NCBI GenBank assembly: GCA_947073495.1
Contig: CAMTMX010000036.1
Span: 1 to 32,796 of the forward strand
DNA length: 32,796 nt
Direction of reading: 5' to 3'
From: an uncultured Porphyromonadaceae bacterium
GTDB lineage: Bacteria; Bacteroidota; Bacteroidia; Bacteroidales; Muribaculaceae
Shown here: positions 8,544 to 17,912 of the stretch, piece by piece
How the letters are laid out: every line of letters starts with the position of its first letter
Numbering within the stretch: the stretch's first letter is position 1
The notes under the pieces: model-generated
Database searches by the model: none
Seen by the model: the letters and a program-made list of their open reading frames with translations, nothing else
What the model was told of the DNA's origin: nothing
Made by a program: the position numbers and the translations under genes

Positions 8544-9682
8544 AAATCGCTGTTTTAATATCTGGAGGGGTCGATAGTGCTGTTGTCGTACACAAATTAG
8601 CTTCTGAAGGGCATGACCTTCATCTATTCTACATACGGATAGGTATGGATAATGGTGAAGGGGATTGTTCTGCCGATGAAGATATAGAAATGTGCACTCT
8701 GATTGCAAGAAAATATGGACTTCCTTTAAGAATTGTTTCCCTTCATGAAGAATATTGGGATCATGTCATGTCGTATGCATTGCGGACTGTGAAGGAGGGA
8801 CTGACCCCTCATCCTGATATGATGTGTAACAAAATGATTAAATTCGGTTTTTTTGAAGAACGTTGGGGAAAAGACTATGATAAAACTGCCACAGGTCATT
8901 ATGCCTCTATCAAAGAGCGAGACGGCAAGCTTTTCCTTGCCACTGCAAAGGATCCGGTAAAGGATCAGACTGATTTTCTCGCCCAGATCTCGTATAGGCA
9001 ATTGTCTCATCTTATGTTCCCGCTTGGAGATATGGATAAATCTGAGGTGAGACAACTCGCAAAAGACGTTTCATTGCCAAATGCCTCTCGCAAGGACTCC
9101 CAAGGGATCTGCTTCCTTGGGAAAATAGATTATTCTGATTTTATAGCCCGGCATCTTGGAGAGAAAGAGGGTCCTGTCATAGAAATTGAGACCGGGAAAA
9201 AAATCGGCGTGCACAGAGGATATTGGTTTTACACCATAGGTCAGCGCAAGGGATTGGGGTTAAGTGGAGGTCCCTGGTTTGTGGTTAGAAAAAACATCAG
9301 AGATAATGTTATCTACGTTTCAAACGGCTATGACACTAAGCTGCAATATGGTCGAGTAATACCATTGGTTGAGCCTAATTGGATTAGTGGCGATCCATTT
9401 TCTGTTTTATCGGGTGCTGAAGATGATAGAGTTGAAATAGCTTTTAAAACCAGACATTCTCCTGAATTTTATACGGGTATTTTGATTAAATCTTCAGATG
9501 GTGATATTAAAATCCTTTCTGACAGTGATGTCCAAGGTATAGCCCCGGGACAGTTCGCTATAGTATATTCGCCTGATAAAATTTTATGTCTTGGTTCAGC
9601 AATGATTTCAAATGCTGAAAAAAAGCATAGAAGGCATCATAGTAAGACTATAATTTCTGAGGAATCAAAAACGAAAGACTGA
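8540..9682 (+). CDS. mnmA: tRNA-specific 2-thiouridylase
   Basis: MnmA adenylates and thiolates U34 of tRNA-Lys, -Glu and -Gln. The N-terminal PP-loop SGGVDS is at residues 8-13. The catalytic pair is present: Cys96 in CNKMIKF and Cys191 in GICFLG, matching the E. coli Cys102/Cys199 pair. [14 protein letters not shown] and the C-terminal beta-barrel with IGQRKGLG complete the family. A GGAGGAGG sequence ends 1 nt before the ATG, an unusually strong Shine-Dalgarno-like purine run for this phylum, although it lies closer to the start than usual. The C-terminus carries an extra basic stretch of about 22 residues ([11 protein letters not shown] and beyond). Bacteroidales often carry more than one MnmA; which paralogue this is cannot be told here. 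Confidence 0.94.
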   Translation: MKIAVLISGGVDSAVVVHKLASEGHDLHLFYIRIGMDNGEGDCSADEDIEMCTLIARKYGLPLRIVSLHEEYWDHVMSYALRTVKEGLTPHPDMMCNKMIKFGFFEERWGKDYDKTATGHYASIKERDGKLFLATAKDPVKDQTDFLAQISYRQLSHLMFPLGDMDKSEVRQLAKDVSLPNASRKDSQGICFLGKIDYSDFIARHLGEKEGPVIEIETGKKIGVHRGYWFYTIGQRKGLGLSGGPWFVVRKNIRDNVIYVSNGYDTKLQYGRVIPLVEPNWISGDPFSVLSGAEDDRVEIAFKTRHSPEFYTGILIKSSDGDIKILSDSDVQGIAPGQFAIVYSPDKILCLGSAMISNAEKKHRRHHSKTIISEESKTKD

Positions 9683-9691
9683 TCAAAAGAT

Positions 9692-10297
9692 ATGGAAAAA
9701 AGATATAGACTTGAGTTGGTAGGGATCACCTATAATCAAATTGAATCAGGCGTCTACGCCCTAATTCTACAACAAACGGGCGCCACCAGGAGAATCCCTA
9801 TCATAATTGGCTTTCCGGAGGCTCAAGCCATTGAATGTAAACTTCAGGAAGTCGCCACTCCACGTCCTTTGACACACGACACGATGGTGACAACTCTTGC
9901 TTCTTTCGGAATATCTTTGATGGAGGTAAATATTTACAAACTTCCTAATGGAGTCTTCGCTGCTGATCTTGTTTTTTCTGATGGTAAAACAGAAAGAGTC
10001 ATTGATTCCCGTTCGTCAGATGCCGTGGCTCTTGCAATCAGGGTTGGAGCCCCGATTTATACTACGGAATCGGTTTTAAGGGAGGCTGGTTTTGAATCTG
10101 ATGACAAGGAGGTTCGTCCTTCCGATACTCATGGAAAAGACACCGGTTTCTCTTCAGCTTCGAAAAAAATAAATCTCGCAAAAATGTCTCTCTCCCAATT
10201 GTCGGAAGCGATGTTGCTTGCTGCAGAAAATGAAGACTATGAAGAGGCGGCAAGGATTAAAAATGAAATCGATAATAGAAACGCTCAAAAAGAGTAA
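9692..10297 (+). CDS. Bifunctional nuclease family protein (DUF151) with UvrB/UvrC motif
   Basis: A 201-aa protein. Residues about 1-135 are the BFN/DUF151 domain (RRIPIIIGFPEAQAIEC, RPLTHDTMVTTLASFG, SRSSDAVALAIRVGAPIYT), a family with reported DNase/RNase activity in some members. Residues about 163-198 form a UvrB/UvrC-type helical hairpin (LSEAMLLAAENEDYEEAARI), the usual architecture in Bacteroidetes. It lies 9 bp after mnmA and 2 bp before argR, so it belongs to one operon. The physiological substrate is unknown. Confidence 0.9.
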   Translation: MEKRYRLELVGITYNQIESGVYALILQQTGATRRIPIIIGFPEAQAIECKLQEVATPRPLTHDTMVTTLASFGISLMEVNIYKLPNGVFAADLVFSDGKTERVIDSRSSDAVALAIRVGAPIYTTESVLREAGFESDDKEVRPSDTHGKDTGFSSASKKINLAKMSLSQLSEAMLLAAENEDYEEAARIKNEIDNRNAQKE

Positions 10298-10299
10298 CA

Positions 10300-10797
10300 A
10301 TGAAAAATAGAAGAAAAAGGATTGACCTGATTATCGACCTAATTCGAAATCAGTGTATCGGCAGTCAGGAAGAACTTGCAGACTTGTTGTCTCAAAAGGG
10401 GCATAAAGTTACCCAGGCAACCTTGTCGCGCGACCTAAAAATGTTGCGCACTACAAAGGTGCCGACCGACAGAGGGACATATATGTATGTTTTGCCGGAA
10501 AGCGATTCCTTGAAAGACAAGATCCTTTCTTTAGGACAGGCTCCTCCAAGGGCAAATTATCAGAGTGGTTTCTTGTCGCTGCATTTTTCCGGACATCTTA
10601 TAGTTATAAAAACGCGCATAGGATATGCTGCCGGGCTGGCATATGATATTGATATGCGTGGAAAGGAAGAGATCTTGGGAACTATCCCTGGAAGCGACAC
10701 TATCCTTGTTGTTCTTCGTGAAGATGTTTCTCGCAATAAGGCAGCTGAATTATTTGCCGATATTTTGGGAATAGATATCTCTCAAATTTCATTTTAA
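10300..10797 (+). CDS. argR: Arginine repressor
   Basis: ArgR senses L-arginine and represses or activates arginine biosynthesis and catabolism genes. The 165-aa protein has the N-terminal winged helix-turn-helix (about 4-70) with GSQEELADLLSQKGHKVTQA and TLSRDLKMLR, the SR motif that contacts ARG boxes. The C-terminal arginine-binding and hexamerisation domain (about 90-165) includes GSDTILVVLRED. It starts 2 bp after the BFN stop. Its placement beside an ArgC/Asd-family gene and about 1.5 kb before arginine decarboxylase fits a role in arginine use. Confidence 0.93.
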   Translation: MKNRRKRIDLIIDLIRNQCIGSQEELADLLSQKGHKVTQATLSRDLKMLRTTKVPTDRGTYMYVLPESDSLKDKILSLGQAPPRANYQSGFLSLHFSGHLIVIKTRIGYAAGLAYDIDMRGKEEILGTIPGSDTILVVLREDVSRNKAAELFADILGIDISQISF

Positions 10798-10806
10798 GAT
10801 TTGATC

Positions 10807-11769
10807 ATGATTAAAATTGGAATTATTGGTGCTGATAAGCCTGATGCCGGTGAATTATTAAGGCTTTTACTCAATCATCCGGAAGTGGAGGTCGAGACAC
10901 TATATGCCCCTACCCTCTCTGGGCGCCAGATATCTTCTTGTCACCATGGTTTTATTGGCGAAAGGATAATGAATTTCACAGACCGCTTAGATCTTTCTAA
11001 ATTAGATGTGATCTTCATTATGGATGATTCTGAGATTGGTAGAAGTGTGATTGAGAAAGCTCTCGATATGGAACAACTGCGTGTGATTGACCTGTCTCCC
11101 GGAAGATTTGATGATTGGTCTACTATGGAAATGGAATATGGACTTTCTGAAATTAACAGAAAGCCATTGGTCAGAGGAGCCAGAATGTCGATTGTACCTA
11201 CTCCGGTTGCTTCTCTCGCTTTGATTGCACTCTATCCATTGGCAACAAACCTTCTCCTTCCCTCTGAAATATCCTTGACTGTTGTGGCTCCTGAAAATTT
11301 AGCAAAGGGAATTGATCCTAAAAAAGTTTCTGATGAAATTGCTCGTCAGCTAAAACAAGCACAAAACAGTTTTGGTGGCAAAATCAATATGAAAATAGTT
11401 TCTGAAGGAAGAGGAAGATCAATGCGGGTTATCGCTTCCATGACATGTCCCGTTGCCATTGCCGAAATTGACCGTATATATGATTCTATTTACGATGATC
11501 ATAGTTTCGCGTACACTTCACTTTCGAAGGTGGGAGGTGAAGAAGTTGAAGGCACACAAAAATGTGTGGTTTCTTTCTGTAAGCCTGGAGCGGACCTTAT
11601 TGAAATTGAGGCAGTGGGCGATTGTCATTTGCGGGGTGGCGCCGGAGATGCCTTGCATGCCATGAATCTTCTGTTCGCACTTCACGAAAAAGTGGGGTTA
11701 AATCTAAAGCCATCAAGATTTGGCGATATCGGAGAGGCATCTTCAAGGCAGGCTTCATGGTTTGCATAA
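10807..11769 (+). CDS. Asd/ArgC-family protein without the catalytic cysteine
   Basis: A 320-aa protein built like N-acetyl-gamma-glutamyl-phosphate reductase and aspartate-semialdehyde dehydrogenase. The N-terminus is a Rossmann fold (IGIIGADKPDAGELLRLLLNHPEVEVETLYA), which keeps the ArgC-like helix but has lost the usual GxxGxxG spacing. A dimerisation domain follows, and the C-terminus is GAGDALHAMNLLFALHEK, as in ArgC. The active-site NPGC of ArgC is replaced by VPTP at residues 130-133 (Pro133 in place of Cys), and the HRHxPE region is missing. It should therefore not catalyse the thioacyl reaction. The Cys-less USG-1 protein, an Asd paralogue next to truA in E. coli, is a close parallel. 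A start at 10801 would add two residues. It is 9 bp from argR. Confidence 0.8.
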   Translation: MIKIGIIGADKPDAGELLRLLLNHPEVEVETLYAPTLSGRQISSCHHGFIGERIMNFTDRLDLSKLDVIFIMDDSEIGRSVIEKALDMEQLRVIDLSPGRFDDWSTMEMEYGLSEINRKPLVRGARMSIVPTPVASLALIALYPLATNLLLPSEISLTVVAPENLAKGIDPKKVSDEIARQLKQAQNSFGGKINMKIVSEGRGRSMRVIASMTCPVAIAEIDRIYDSIYDDHSFAYTSLSKVGGEEVEGTQKCVVSFCKPGADLIEIEAVGDCHLRGGAGDALHAMNLLFALHEKVGLNLKPSRFGDIGEASSRQASWFA

Positions 11770-11806
11770 ATCCGGATTAACTATTATCTTAACGTATATT
11801 ATTCAT

Positions 11807-12130
11807 ATGTCGGTTAATAAGGTCATACTTCTTGGACATGTGGGAAATGATCCAGAAATGCGATACCCTGACAAAGACAGGGCTGTTGCTTATCTTTCTT
11901 TAGCTACAAATGAAGTACGGGGCAGCACTCGTACGGAAGTAACGGAATGGCATTATCTTGTTTTTGGAGGACAGAACGCTTCTTTAGTGGAAAGATATGT
12001 GAGAAAAGGCACACAGTTATATGTGGAGGGTTATCTTCGCAGCAGAGAATATGAAGACCGTATGAAAATTACGCGGAGGAGAACAGAAATAATAGTTGAG
12101 AAATTTGAAATTCTGGGAAGACGATCTTAG
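11807..12130 (+). CDS. ssb: Short single-stranded DNA-binding protein
   Basis: A 107-aa OB-fold protein starting MSVNKVILLGHVGNDPEMRY, with VAYLSLATNE, TEWHYLVFGGQNASLVERYV and KGTQLYVEGYLRSREYED, all typical of bacterial SSB. It stops right after the OB fold (EKFEILGRRS), with no flexible linker and no acidic DDIPF-type tip, so it should bind DNA but not recruit the SSB interactome. A second, full-length SSB elsewhere in the genome is likely. The start is ATG 11807; the frame is open back to 11720 but overlaps the previous gene. It lies 37 bp after the Asd/ArgC-like gene. Confidence 0.88.
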   Translation: MSVNKVILLGHVGNDPEMRYPDKDRAVAYLSLATNEVRGSTRTEVTEWHYLVFGGQNASLVERYVRKGTQLYVEGYLRSREYEDRMKITRRRTEIIVEKFEILGRRS

Positions 12131-12258
12131 ATTATATTATTTAAGATTCGCAACCTAACCATCAACTTTCGCAAGCGAAAATTGAATTATTGAGAAATAT
12201 ATGATAATATTTTTCTGAAAATTGTTATTAACCTATAAACATATCATTTAAGTCAGAG
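12131..12258 (+). other. Intergenic region before speA
   Basis: A 128-bp AT-rich gap. It holds a compact palindrome TTTCGCAAGCGAAA (about 12167-12180) and, just after it, AATTGAATTATTGAG, which shares the TGAAT half of an ARG box but lacks the second half. I see no exact TAnnTTTG box. A promoter for speA probably lies here; control by ArgR is only a possibility. Confidence 0.3.
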
Positions 12259-14157
12259 ATGAGAAAATGGCGTATTGAAGATTCGGCTGAAATCTACAAT
12301 ATCAGTGGATGGGGGCTAAAGTATTTCTCGATTAATGAGAAAGGTCACGTACAGGTAACACCGCGGGAAGACTGTGTTCCGGTCGATTTAAAGGAAGTAA
12401 TCGACGAGCTGCGTATCCGTGATGTATCTGCCCCCATGCTTTTGCGTTTTCCCGATATTCTTGACAATAGAATACAGAAGATATCTTCATGCTTCAAAAA
12501 AGCTGCTGAAGATTATCATTATGAGGGGCAGAATTATATAGTATATCCTATCAAGGTCAATCAAATGTGCCAAGTGGTTGAAGAGATTGTCAGCCATGGC
12601 AATAAGTATAACATTGGTCTTGAGGCAGGTTCCAAACCTGAACTACATGCGGTGCTTGCGGTCAACACACATACCAATTCGTTGATTGTCTGCAATGGAT
12701 ATAAAGATGAAGATTATGTTGAGCTTGCTTTGCTTGCTCAAAAAATGGGTCGTAGGATATATCTTGTTGTCGAAAAACTGAATGAACTTAAATTGATTGC
12801 TGATGTTGCAAAACGGCTTAATATCACGCCTAACTTAGGTATGAGAATTAAGCTCTCATCGTCAGGAAGTGGGAAATGGGAAGAATCAGGGGGAGATGTG
12901 AGCAAGTTTGGACTCAATTCTTCAGAACTCCTTGATGCTTTGTCATTCCTTGAGAAGAACGATATGACAGGTTCTCTCAAACTGATTCATTTCCACATCG
13001 GCAGCCAGATCACTAAAATCAGAAGGATCAAGAATGCACTCCGGGAGGCAATGCAGTTTTATGTGCAGCTCTCTAAAATGGGATTTAATATAGACTTCGT
13101 GGATATAGGCGGAGGTCTTGGTGTTGATTACGATGGCACTCGCTCCTCATTCGGTGAAAACTCGATGAATTATTCAATTCAAGAGTATGTCAATGACTCA
13201 GTTTCCGCATTGGTTGATGTATGTGTGAAAAATGGTCTTCGACAGCCTAATATAATTACAGAAAGCGGACGCTCTCTGACTGCCCATCATTCTGTTTTGA
13301 TAATTGAAGTATTGGAGACTACACAGCTCCCAATATGGAATGACACTGAGGAAATAGAAGATGATGCCCACGAATTGGCTAAAGAACTCTATAATATATG
13401 GGACCGGATCAATCCCACGACAATGTTCGAAGATTGGCATGATGCTCTTCAAATTAGAGAGGAGGCACTTGAATTGTTTAGCCTCGGTTTGCTTGATCTT
13501 CGCACAAGGGCACAAATTGAAAAACTATTCTGGTCTGTAGCACGCGATGTTAATGACTTGACACGATCAATGAAACATCCGCCGGAAGAGTTGAGAAAAG
13601 TAGACAAAATGTTGCCGGAAAAATATTTCTGCAATTTTTCATTGTTCCAGAGTCTACCGGATTCTTGGGCGATAGACCAAGTTTTCCCGATCATCCCGAT
13701 CTCCCGACTTGACGAGAAGCCGACACGCCGGTGCACAATCCAGGATATCACTTGCGATTCTGACGGCAAGATAAATCGATTTGTCTCCCCTCAGGGAATG
13801 TCTTATTCTTTGCCTGTGCATCCGTTGAAGCAAAATGAACACTACTACATAGGAGTATTCCTTGTAGGGGCATATCAGGAAATACTTGGTGATCTTCACA
13901 ATCTTTTCGGAGATACAAGTGCAGTTCATATAACAGTGAACAACGAAGGATATTCCATAGAACAGATAATTGATGGAGAACCTGTAGCGGATGTGCTTGA
14001 TTACGTTGAATATAATCCTAAGAAATTGGTGCGGAATCTTGAGGCATGGGTGTCTAAATCCATGAAGCAAGGAGTGATAACTCCTGAAGAAGGTCGTCAA
14101 TTCTTAAACAACTATAAATCGGGTCTCTATGGTATCACATATCTTGAGCGTGATTAA
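12259..14157 (+). CDS. speA: Biosynthetic arginine decarboxylase
   Basis: PLP-dependent enzyme converting arginine to agmatine, the first step of the agmatine route to putrescine. The 632-aa length is right for SpeA. YPIKVNQ carries the PLP lysine (Lys99). FHIGSQ, DIGGGLGVDYDG and TESGRSLTAHHSV belong to the alanine-racemase-type barrel and its cofactor contacts. The C-terminal part contains YYIGVFLVGAYQEILGDLHNLFG, where the family has its substrate and dimer-interface residues. The N-terminus (WRIEDSAEIYNISGWGLKYF) is typical. It leads a tight run: truA starts 3 bp after its stop. Proximity to argR suggests arginine-linked control. Confidence 0.96.
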   Translation: MRKWRIEDSAEIYNISGWGLKYFSINEKGHVQVTPREDCVPVDLKEVIDELRIRDVSAPMLLRFPDILDNRIQKISSCFKKAAEDYHYEGQNYIVYPIKVNQMCQVVEEIVSHGNKYNIGLEAGSKPELHAVLAVNTHTNSLIVCNGYKDEDYVELALLAQKMGRRIYLVVEKLNELKLIADVAKRLNITPNLGMRIKLSSSGSGKWEESGGDVSKFGLNSSELLDALSFLEKNDMTGSLKLIHFHIGSQITKIRRIKNALREAMQFYVQLSKMGFNIDFVDIGGGLGVDYDGTRSSFGENSMNYSIQEYVNDSVSALVDVCVKNGLRQPNIITESGRSLTAHHSVLIIEVLETTQLPIWNDTEEIEDDAHELAKELYNIWDRINPTTMFEDWHDALQIREEALELFSLGLLDLRTRAQIEKLFWSVARDVNDLTRSMKHPPEELRKVDKMLPEKYFCNFSLFQSLPDSWAIDQVFPIIPISRLDEKPTRRCTIQDITCDSDGKINRFVSPQGMSYSLPVHPLKQNEHYYIGVFLVGAYQEILGDLHNLFGDTSAVHITVNNEGYSIEQIIDGEPVADVLDYVEYNPKKLVRNLEAWVSKSMKQGVITPEEGRQFLNNYKSGLYGITYLERD

Positions 14158-14160
14158 AAA

Positions 14161-14931
14161 ATGAGATATTTCCTTAAACTGTCGTATAACGGAGAAAAAT
14201 TCCATGGTTGGCAATCTCAACCAAATGCAGTTGGGGTGCAACAAAAGATTGAGGAGGCGTTGTCAATAGTGACACGCCTCCCGATTTCAATTGTAGGAGC
14301 TGGAAGAACGGATGCAGGTGTACATGCAAGAGAGATGTATGCTCATTTTGATCTCCCGGAAGGCGTCAAAGATAAGGGGAAGTTGATTTTATCTCTTAAT
14401 CGCCTTGTAGGGAAAGACATAGCGATTGCCGATATTATTCAGGTGTCGGATGATGCGCATGCGCGTTTTGACGCAATAGAAAGGACATACAAATATTTTG
14501 TAACTTATCAAAAATCTCCTTTTATTTATCCGTATACATGTCACTCCCCTATCCGCCTTGATATTGGCAAAATGAATGAGGCGGCTTCCATATTGTTACA
14601 CACAAAAGATTTCACTTCTTTTGCTAAATTGCATTCTGATGCAAAAACAAATATCTGCGACGTCAGATATGCAAGCTGGGAGAAAATTGATAATGCCGAC
14701 GGGATTATGCCCGGTTTATTTGAAGAAGGAATAGTCTTTACAATTTCAGCAGACAGATTTCTACGAAATATGGTTAGAGCCGTGGTAGGAACCTTGGTTG
14801 AAGTTGGAAGAGGGAAGATTACTCTTGAGCAATTCCGGGATATAATTGCAAAAAAAGACCGATGCTCCGCGGGAGTGTCAATGCCGGGAGAGGCGTTGTT
14901 TCTATGGAGTGTGAAATATCCTTATCTTTAA
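14161..14931 (+). CDS. truA: tRNA pseudouridine synthase A
   Basis: TruA forms pseudouridine at positions 38-40 of the tRNA anticodon arm. The 256-aa protein begins RYFLKLSYNGEKFHGWQSQPN and has the catalytic motif GAGRTDAGVHA with Asp51. It continues with ARFDAIERTYKYF and FLRNMVRAVVGTLVEVGRG, all family hallmarks. Only 3 bp separate it from speA. Confidence 0.96.
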   Translation: MRYFLKLSYNGEKFHGWQSQPNAVGVQQKIEEALSIVTRLPISIVGAGRTDAGVHAREMYAHFDLPEGVKDKGKLILSLNRLVGKDIAIADIIQVSDDAHARFDAIERTYKYFVTYQKSPFIYPYTCHSPIRLDIGKMNEAASILLHTKDFTSFAKLHSDAKTNICDVRYASWEKIDNADGIMPGLFEEGIVFTISADRFLRNMVRAVVGTLVEVGRGKITLEQFRDIIAKKDRCSAGVSMPGEALFLWSVKYPYL

Positions 14932-14950
14932 TAGATAAATTTAGATTATT

Positions 14951-15877
14951 ATGTTGAGTAGTAAAGCAAAAGGATTCTTTGTCGGGGCAATAGCGGCAGC
15001 GAGTTACGGCACAAACCCTCTCTTTGCATTACCGTTGTATGCAGAAGGAATGAATCCGGATTCTGTCTTATTTTTCAGATATCTCCTTGCTGTGCCGATA
15101 ATGGGACTTATGCTCTTGGTGAGACGAGGTAAGGATGAATTTAAAGTGACACCCACACAGACTTTACAATTGTTTGTTATGGGAATTCTTGTTGCCGTAT
15201 CATCCCTATCGCTTTTCATCAGTTACACTTATATGGATGCCGGGATTGCGTCGACAATACTTTTTGTTTATCCCATTATGGTGGCAATGATTATGGCTAT
15301 AGGGTTTAAGGAAAAGTTTACAGTCAGTACCGGACTTTGCATAGTCATGGCTCTTGCAGGCATTGCATTGCTTTATAAAAGTTCTGATGGAAAAACTATT
15401 AGTCTCTTGGGCACAATGCTTGTTATGGTGTCGTCTCTCACTTATGCATTGTATATTGTAGGTGTAAATCAGACAAAATTGCGGGATATGCCAACTTTAA
15501 AGGTCATTTTTTATGTTCTATTGTTTGGCGTTTTTGTTTTTGCATGCAAAATAATTTTGAGTGACACCATGGTCACTCCCAAGAGCTTTATATCGTGGAT
15601 AAATCTTTTGGGAATAGCGATACTTCCCACGGCTGTGTCATTCCTTTGCACAACGTATGCTATTCAATTGATAGGTCCGACACCTACTGCAATACTTGGG
15701 GCTCTCGAACCTCTTACAGCGGTTTTAATAGGAGTGACTCTGTTTGGAGAGGTATTGACTCCAAGAATAGCATTAGGCATCATACTAATTCTTCTCGCCG
15801 TCTCCATAGTTGTTGCGGGTGGGAATTTTGCAAAACAGATAACCAATATTAGAAAATTGTTTCCACGAAAGCGATAA
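14951..15877 (+). CDS. EamA/DMT-family transporter
   Basis: A 308-aa inner-membrane protein with about ten hydrophobic helices in two EamA repeats. Repeat one (about 8-138) has AAASYGTNPLFALPLYAEGMNPDSVLFFRYLLAVP. Repeat two (about 148-290) has GPTPTAILGALEPLTAVLIGVTLFGE, the conserved end-of-repeat motif. Family members export amino acids or other metabolites; the substrate here is unknown. The C-terminal tail is basic. It lies 19 bp after truA and 12 bp before ligA. Confidence 0.88.
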   Translation: MLSSKAKGFFVGAIAAASYGTNPLFALPLYAEGMNPDSVLFFRYLLAVPIMGLMLLVRRGKDEFKVTPTQTLQLFVMGILVAVSSLSLFISYTYMDAGIASTILFVYPIMVAMIMAIGFKEKFTVSTGLCIVMALAGIALLYKSSDGKTISLLGTMLVMVSSLTYALYIVGVNQTKLRDMPTLKVIFYVLLFGVFVFACKIILSDTMVTPKSFISWINLLGIAILPTAVSFLCTTYAIQLIGPTPTAILGALEPLTAVLIGVTLFGEVLTPRIALGIILILLAVSIVVAGGNFAKQITNIRKLFPRKR

Positions 15878-15889
15878 CTCATTAAAATT

Positions 15890-17902
15890 ATGGATCCCAT
15901 AAGCGCCAAATCTAAAATCGATCTTTTAAGAGAAGATCTGCATAGACATAATCATAATTATTATGTCATGAATGCTCCTGAAATTTCTGATAAGGAGTTT
16001 GACATGATGATGAAAGAACTTGAGAAACTCGAAAAAGAATTTCCTGAATTTTCTGACCCGTTGTCTCCCACTCAGCGTGTGGGCTCAGATTTGACAAAGG
16101 GTTTTGAACATGTGGTACATGCCCGTCCCATGATGTCGCTTTCCAATTCTTATTCGATTGAGGAAGTTGACGAATGGTTTGAACGTCTTCGCAAAGCTCT
16201 GCAAGGAGAAAAATTCAGTATTGTGGGCGAATTGAAATTTGACGGCACCTCGATATCGATCACATATAAGAACGGTATGATGGTGCGGGCTGTGACAAGA
16301 GGAGATGGCACACAAGGCGATGATGTGACTGCAAATGTCAAGACTATCAGAAGTATTCCCTTGCGTCTACAACCTGGAGACTGGCCTGATGAATTTGAAA
16401 TACGCGGAGAGATATTGATGCCCTGGGAAGTTTTTGAAAAACTTAATGCTGAAAGGGCATATAATGAGGAACCTCTCTTTGCCAATCCCCGTAATGCGGC
16501 ATCCGGTACGTTGAAAATGCAGGATTCCAGAGAAGTCGCCAGACGCCATCTTGATGCCCGCTTCTATTATCTTATGAGCGACAATCTTCCATATGACAAT
16601 CATTATGATAATATGGAAGCTGCTCGCAAATGGGGATTTAAGGTGTCGAAAAATATGTCGATGTTGCAGTCTCTTGAAGATGTCAACAATTTCATAAATT
16701 TTTGGGATAAACAAAGAAGTGAACTCCCCGTGGCGACTGATGGACTTGTGTTTAAGATCAATTCTTTGAGACAACAGTTGAATCTTGGATTCACTGCTAA
16801 ATCTCCACGCTGGGCGATAGCATTTAAGTTTAATCCGGAGAATGCCTGCACTCCCCTACGTTTTGTGTCGTTTGAAACCGGAAGAATGGGCATTGTCACT
16901 CCTGTAGCCAACCTTGAACCCGTATTGCTGTCCGGCACTATTGTAAAAAGGGCATCTCTTCATAATGACGATATCATTCAGGAACTTGATATCCATGAAG
17001 GTGATTGGTTATATGTTGAGAAAGGAGGGGAAATAATTCCAAAGATCACCGGAGTCGATAAATCCAGACGTCAACAGGATGCCTCTGCCATACGATTCGT
17101 ATCCAATTGTCCTGTCTGTGGGACGCCTCTTGTGAGAATTTATGGGGATGCGGCATGGTGCTGTCCCAATCATTATGGATGCCGTCCACAGATCACAGGA
17201 AAGATTGAACATTTTTGTGCAAGAAGAATGATGGATATCGACGGTATCGGGGAGGAAACGGCTGAGTTGCTCTTTGATTGCGGACTTGTGGAGCGCATAG
17301 CTGATCTGTATGACCTCACACAGGAGAAACTTGAAACGCTCGACCGCATCGGAGAAAAGACTGCAATCAGAATTCTCGAGGGAATTGAAGCATCTAAGAA
17401 TGTTCCGTTTGAAAGAGTGGTATATGCCCTTTCAATTCCGAATGTAGGCGAGACGACGGCGAAGAGGCTTGCCAAATATGTCAAATCTATGGAAAATTTG
17501 CTTTCCCTGTCTGAATCCGAACTTACAGCAATTCCGGATGTAGGTCCCGTGATTGCAAAATGTATTTATGACTATTTACGCGATCCCGTGAGTATTGACA
17601 ACATTAACCGATTGACAGCTGCCGGAGTGCAGATGCAACTGTCTGAAGACAAAATGGCTCCTCAGGGAACTGCTCTCCAAGGCAAGACGGTTGTTATTTC
17701 AGGTACTTTTTCACATCATTCGCGAGATGAGTATAAAGACATTATTGAAAGAGAAGGTGCTAAAAACTCTGGAAGTATTTCTAAGAAGACTTCCTTTGTT
17801 CTCGCAGGAGAAAACATGGGGCCTGCAAAACGCGAAAAATGCGAAAAACTGGGTATCCCAATGATTTCGGAAGAAGAATTCCTTTCAATGATCGGCGAAT
17901 AA
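15890..17902 (+). CDS. ligA: NAD-dependent DNA ligase
   Basis: Seals nicks in replication and repair using NAD+. The 670-aa protein has all LigA domains in order: domain Ia (HNHNYYVMNAPEISDKEFD), the adenylation domain with the KxDG motif ELKFDGTS (Lys116), and the OB fold. A Cys4 zinc finger (CPVCG with CCPNHYGC) follows, then helix-hairpin-helix repeats, and a C-terminal BRCT domain from about residue 590 (GKTVVISGTFSHHSRDEYKD). It ends 10 bp from the convergent sbcC stop, with no obvious terminator hairpin between them. Confidence 0.97.
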   Translation: MDPISAKSKIDLLREDLHRHNHNYYVMNAPEISDKEFDMMMKELEKLEKEFPEFSDPLSPTQRVGSDLTKGFEHVVHARPMMSLSNSYSIEEVDEWFERLRKALQGEKFSIVGELKFDGTSISITYKNGMMVRAVTRGDGTQGDDVTANVKTIRSIPLRLQPGDWPDEFEIRGEILMPWEVFEKLNAERAYNEEPLFANPRNAASGTLKMQDSREVARRHLDARFYYLMSDNLPYDNHYDNMEAARKWGFKVSKNMSMLQSLEDVNNFINFWDKQRSELPVATDGLVFKINSLRQQLNLGFTAKSPRWAIAFKFNPENACTPLRFVSFETGRMGIVTPVANLEPVLLSGTIVKRASLHNDDIIQELDIHEGDWLYVEKGGEIIPKITGVDKSRRQQDASAIRFVSNCPVCGTPLVRIYGDAAWCCPNHYGCRPQITGKIEHFCARRMMDIDGIGEETAELLFDCGLVERIADLYDLTQEKLETLDRIGEKTAIRILEGIEASKNVPFERVVYALSIPNVGETTAKRLAKYVKSMENLLSLSESELTAIPDVGPVIAKCIYDYLRDPVSIDNINRLTAAGVQMQLSEDKMAPQGTALQGKTVVISGTFSHHSRDEYKDIIEREGAKNSGSISKKTSFVLAGENMGPAKREKCEKLGIPMISEEEFLSMIGE

Positions 17903-17912
17903 TTTATACGGA

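Noticed and set aside
12167..12200. ArgR box upstream of speA.
   Set aside because: Only one TGAAT half is present and the second half does not match; kept as a remark, not called as a site.
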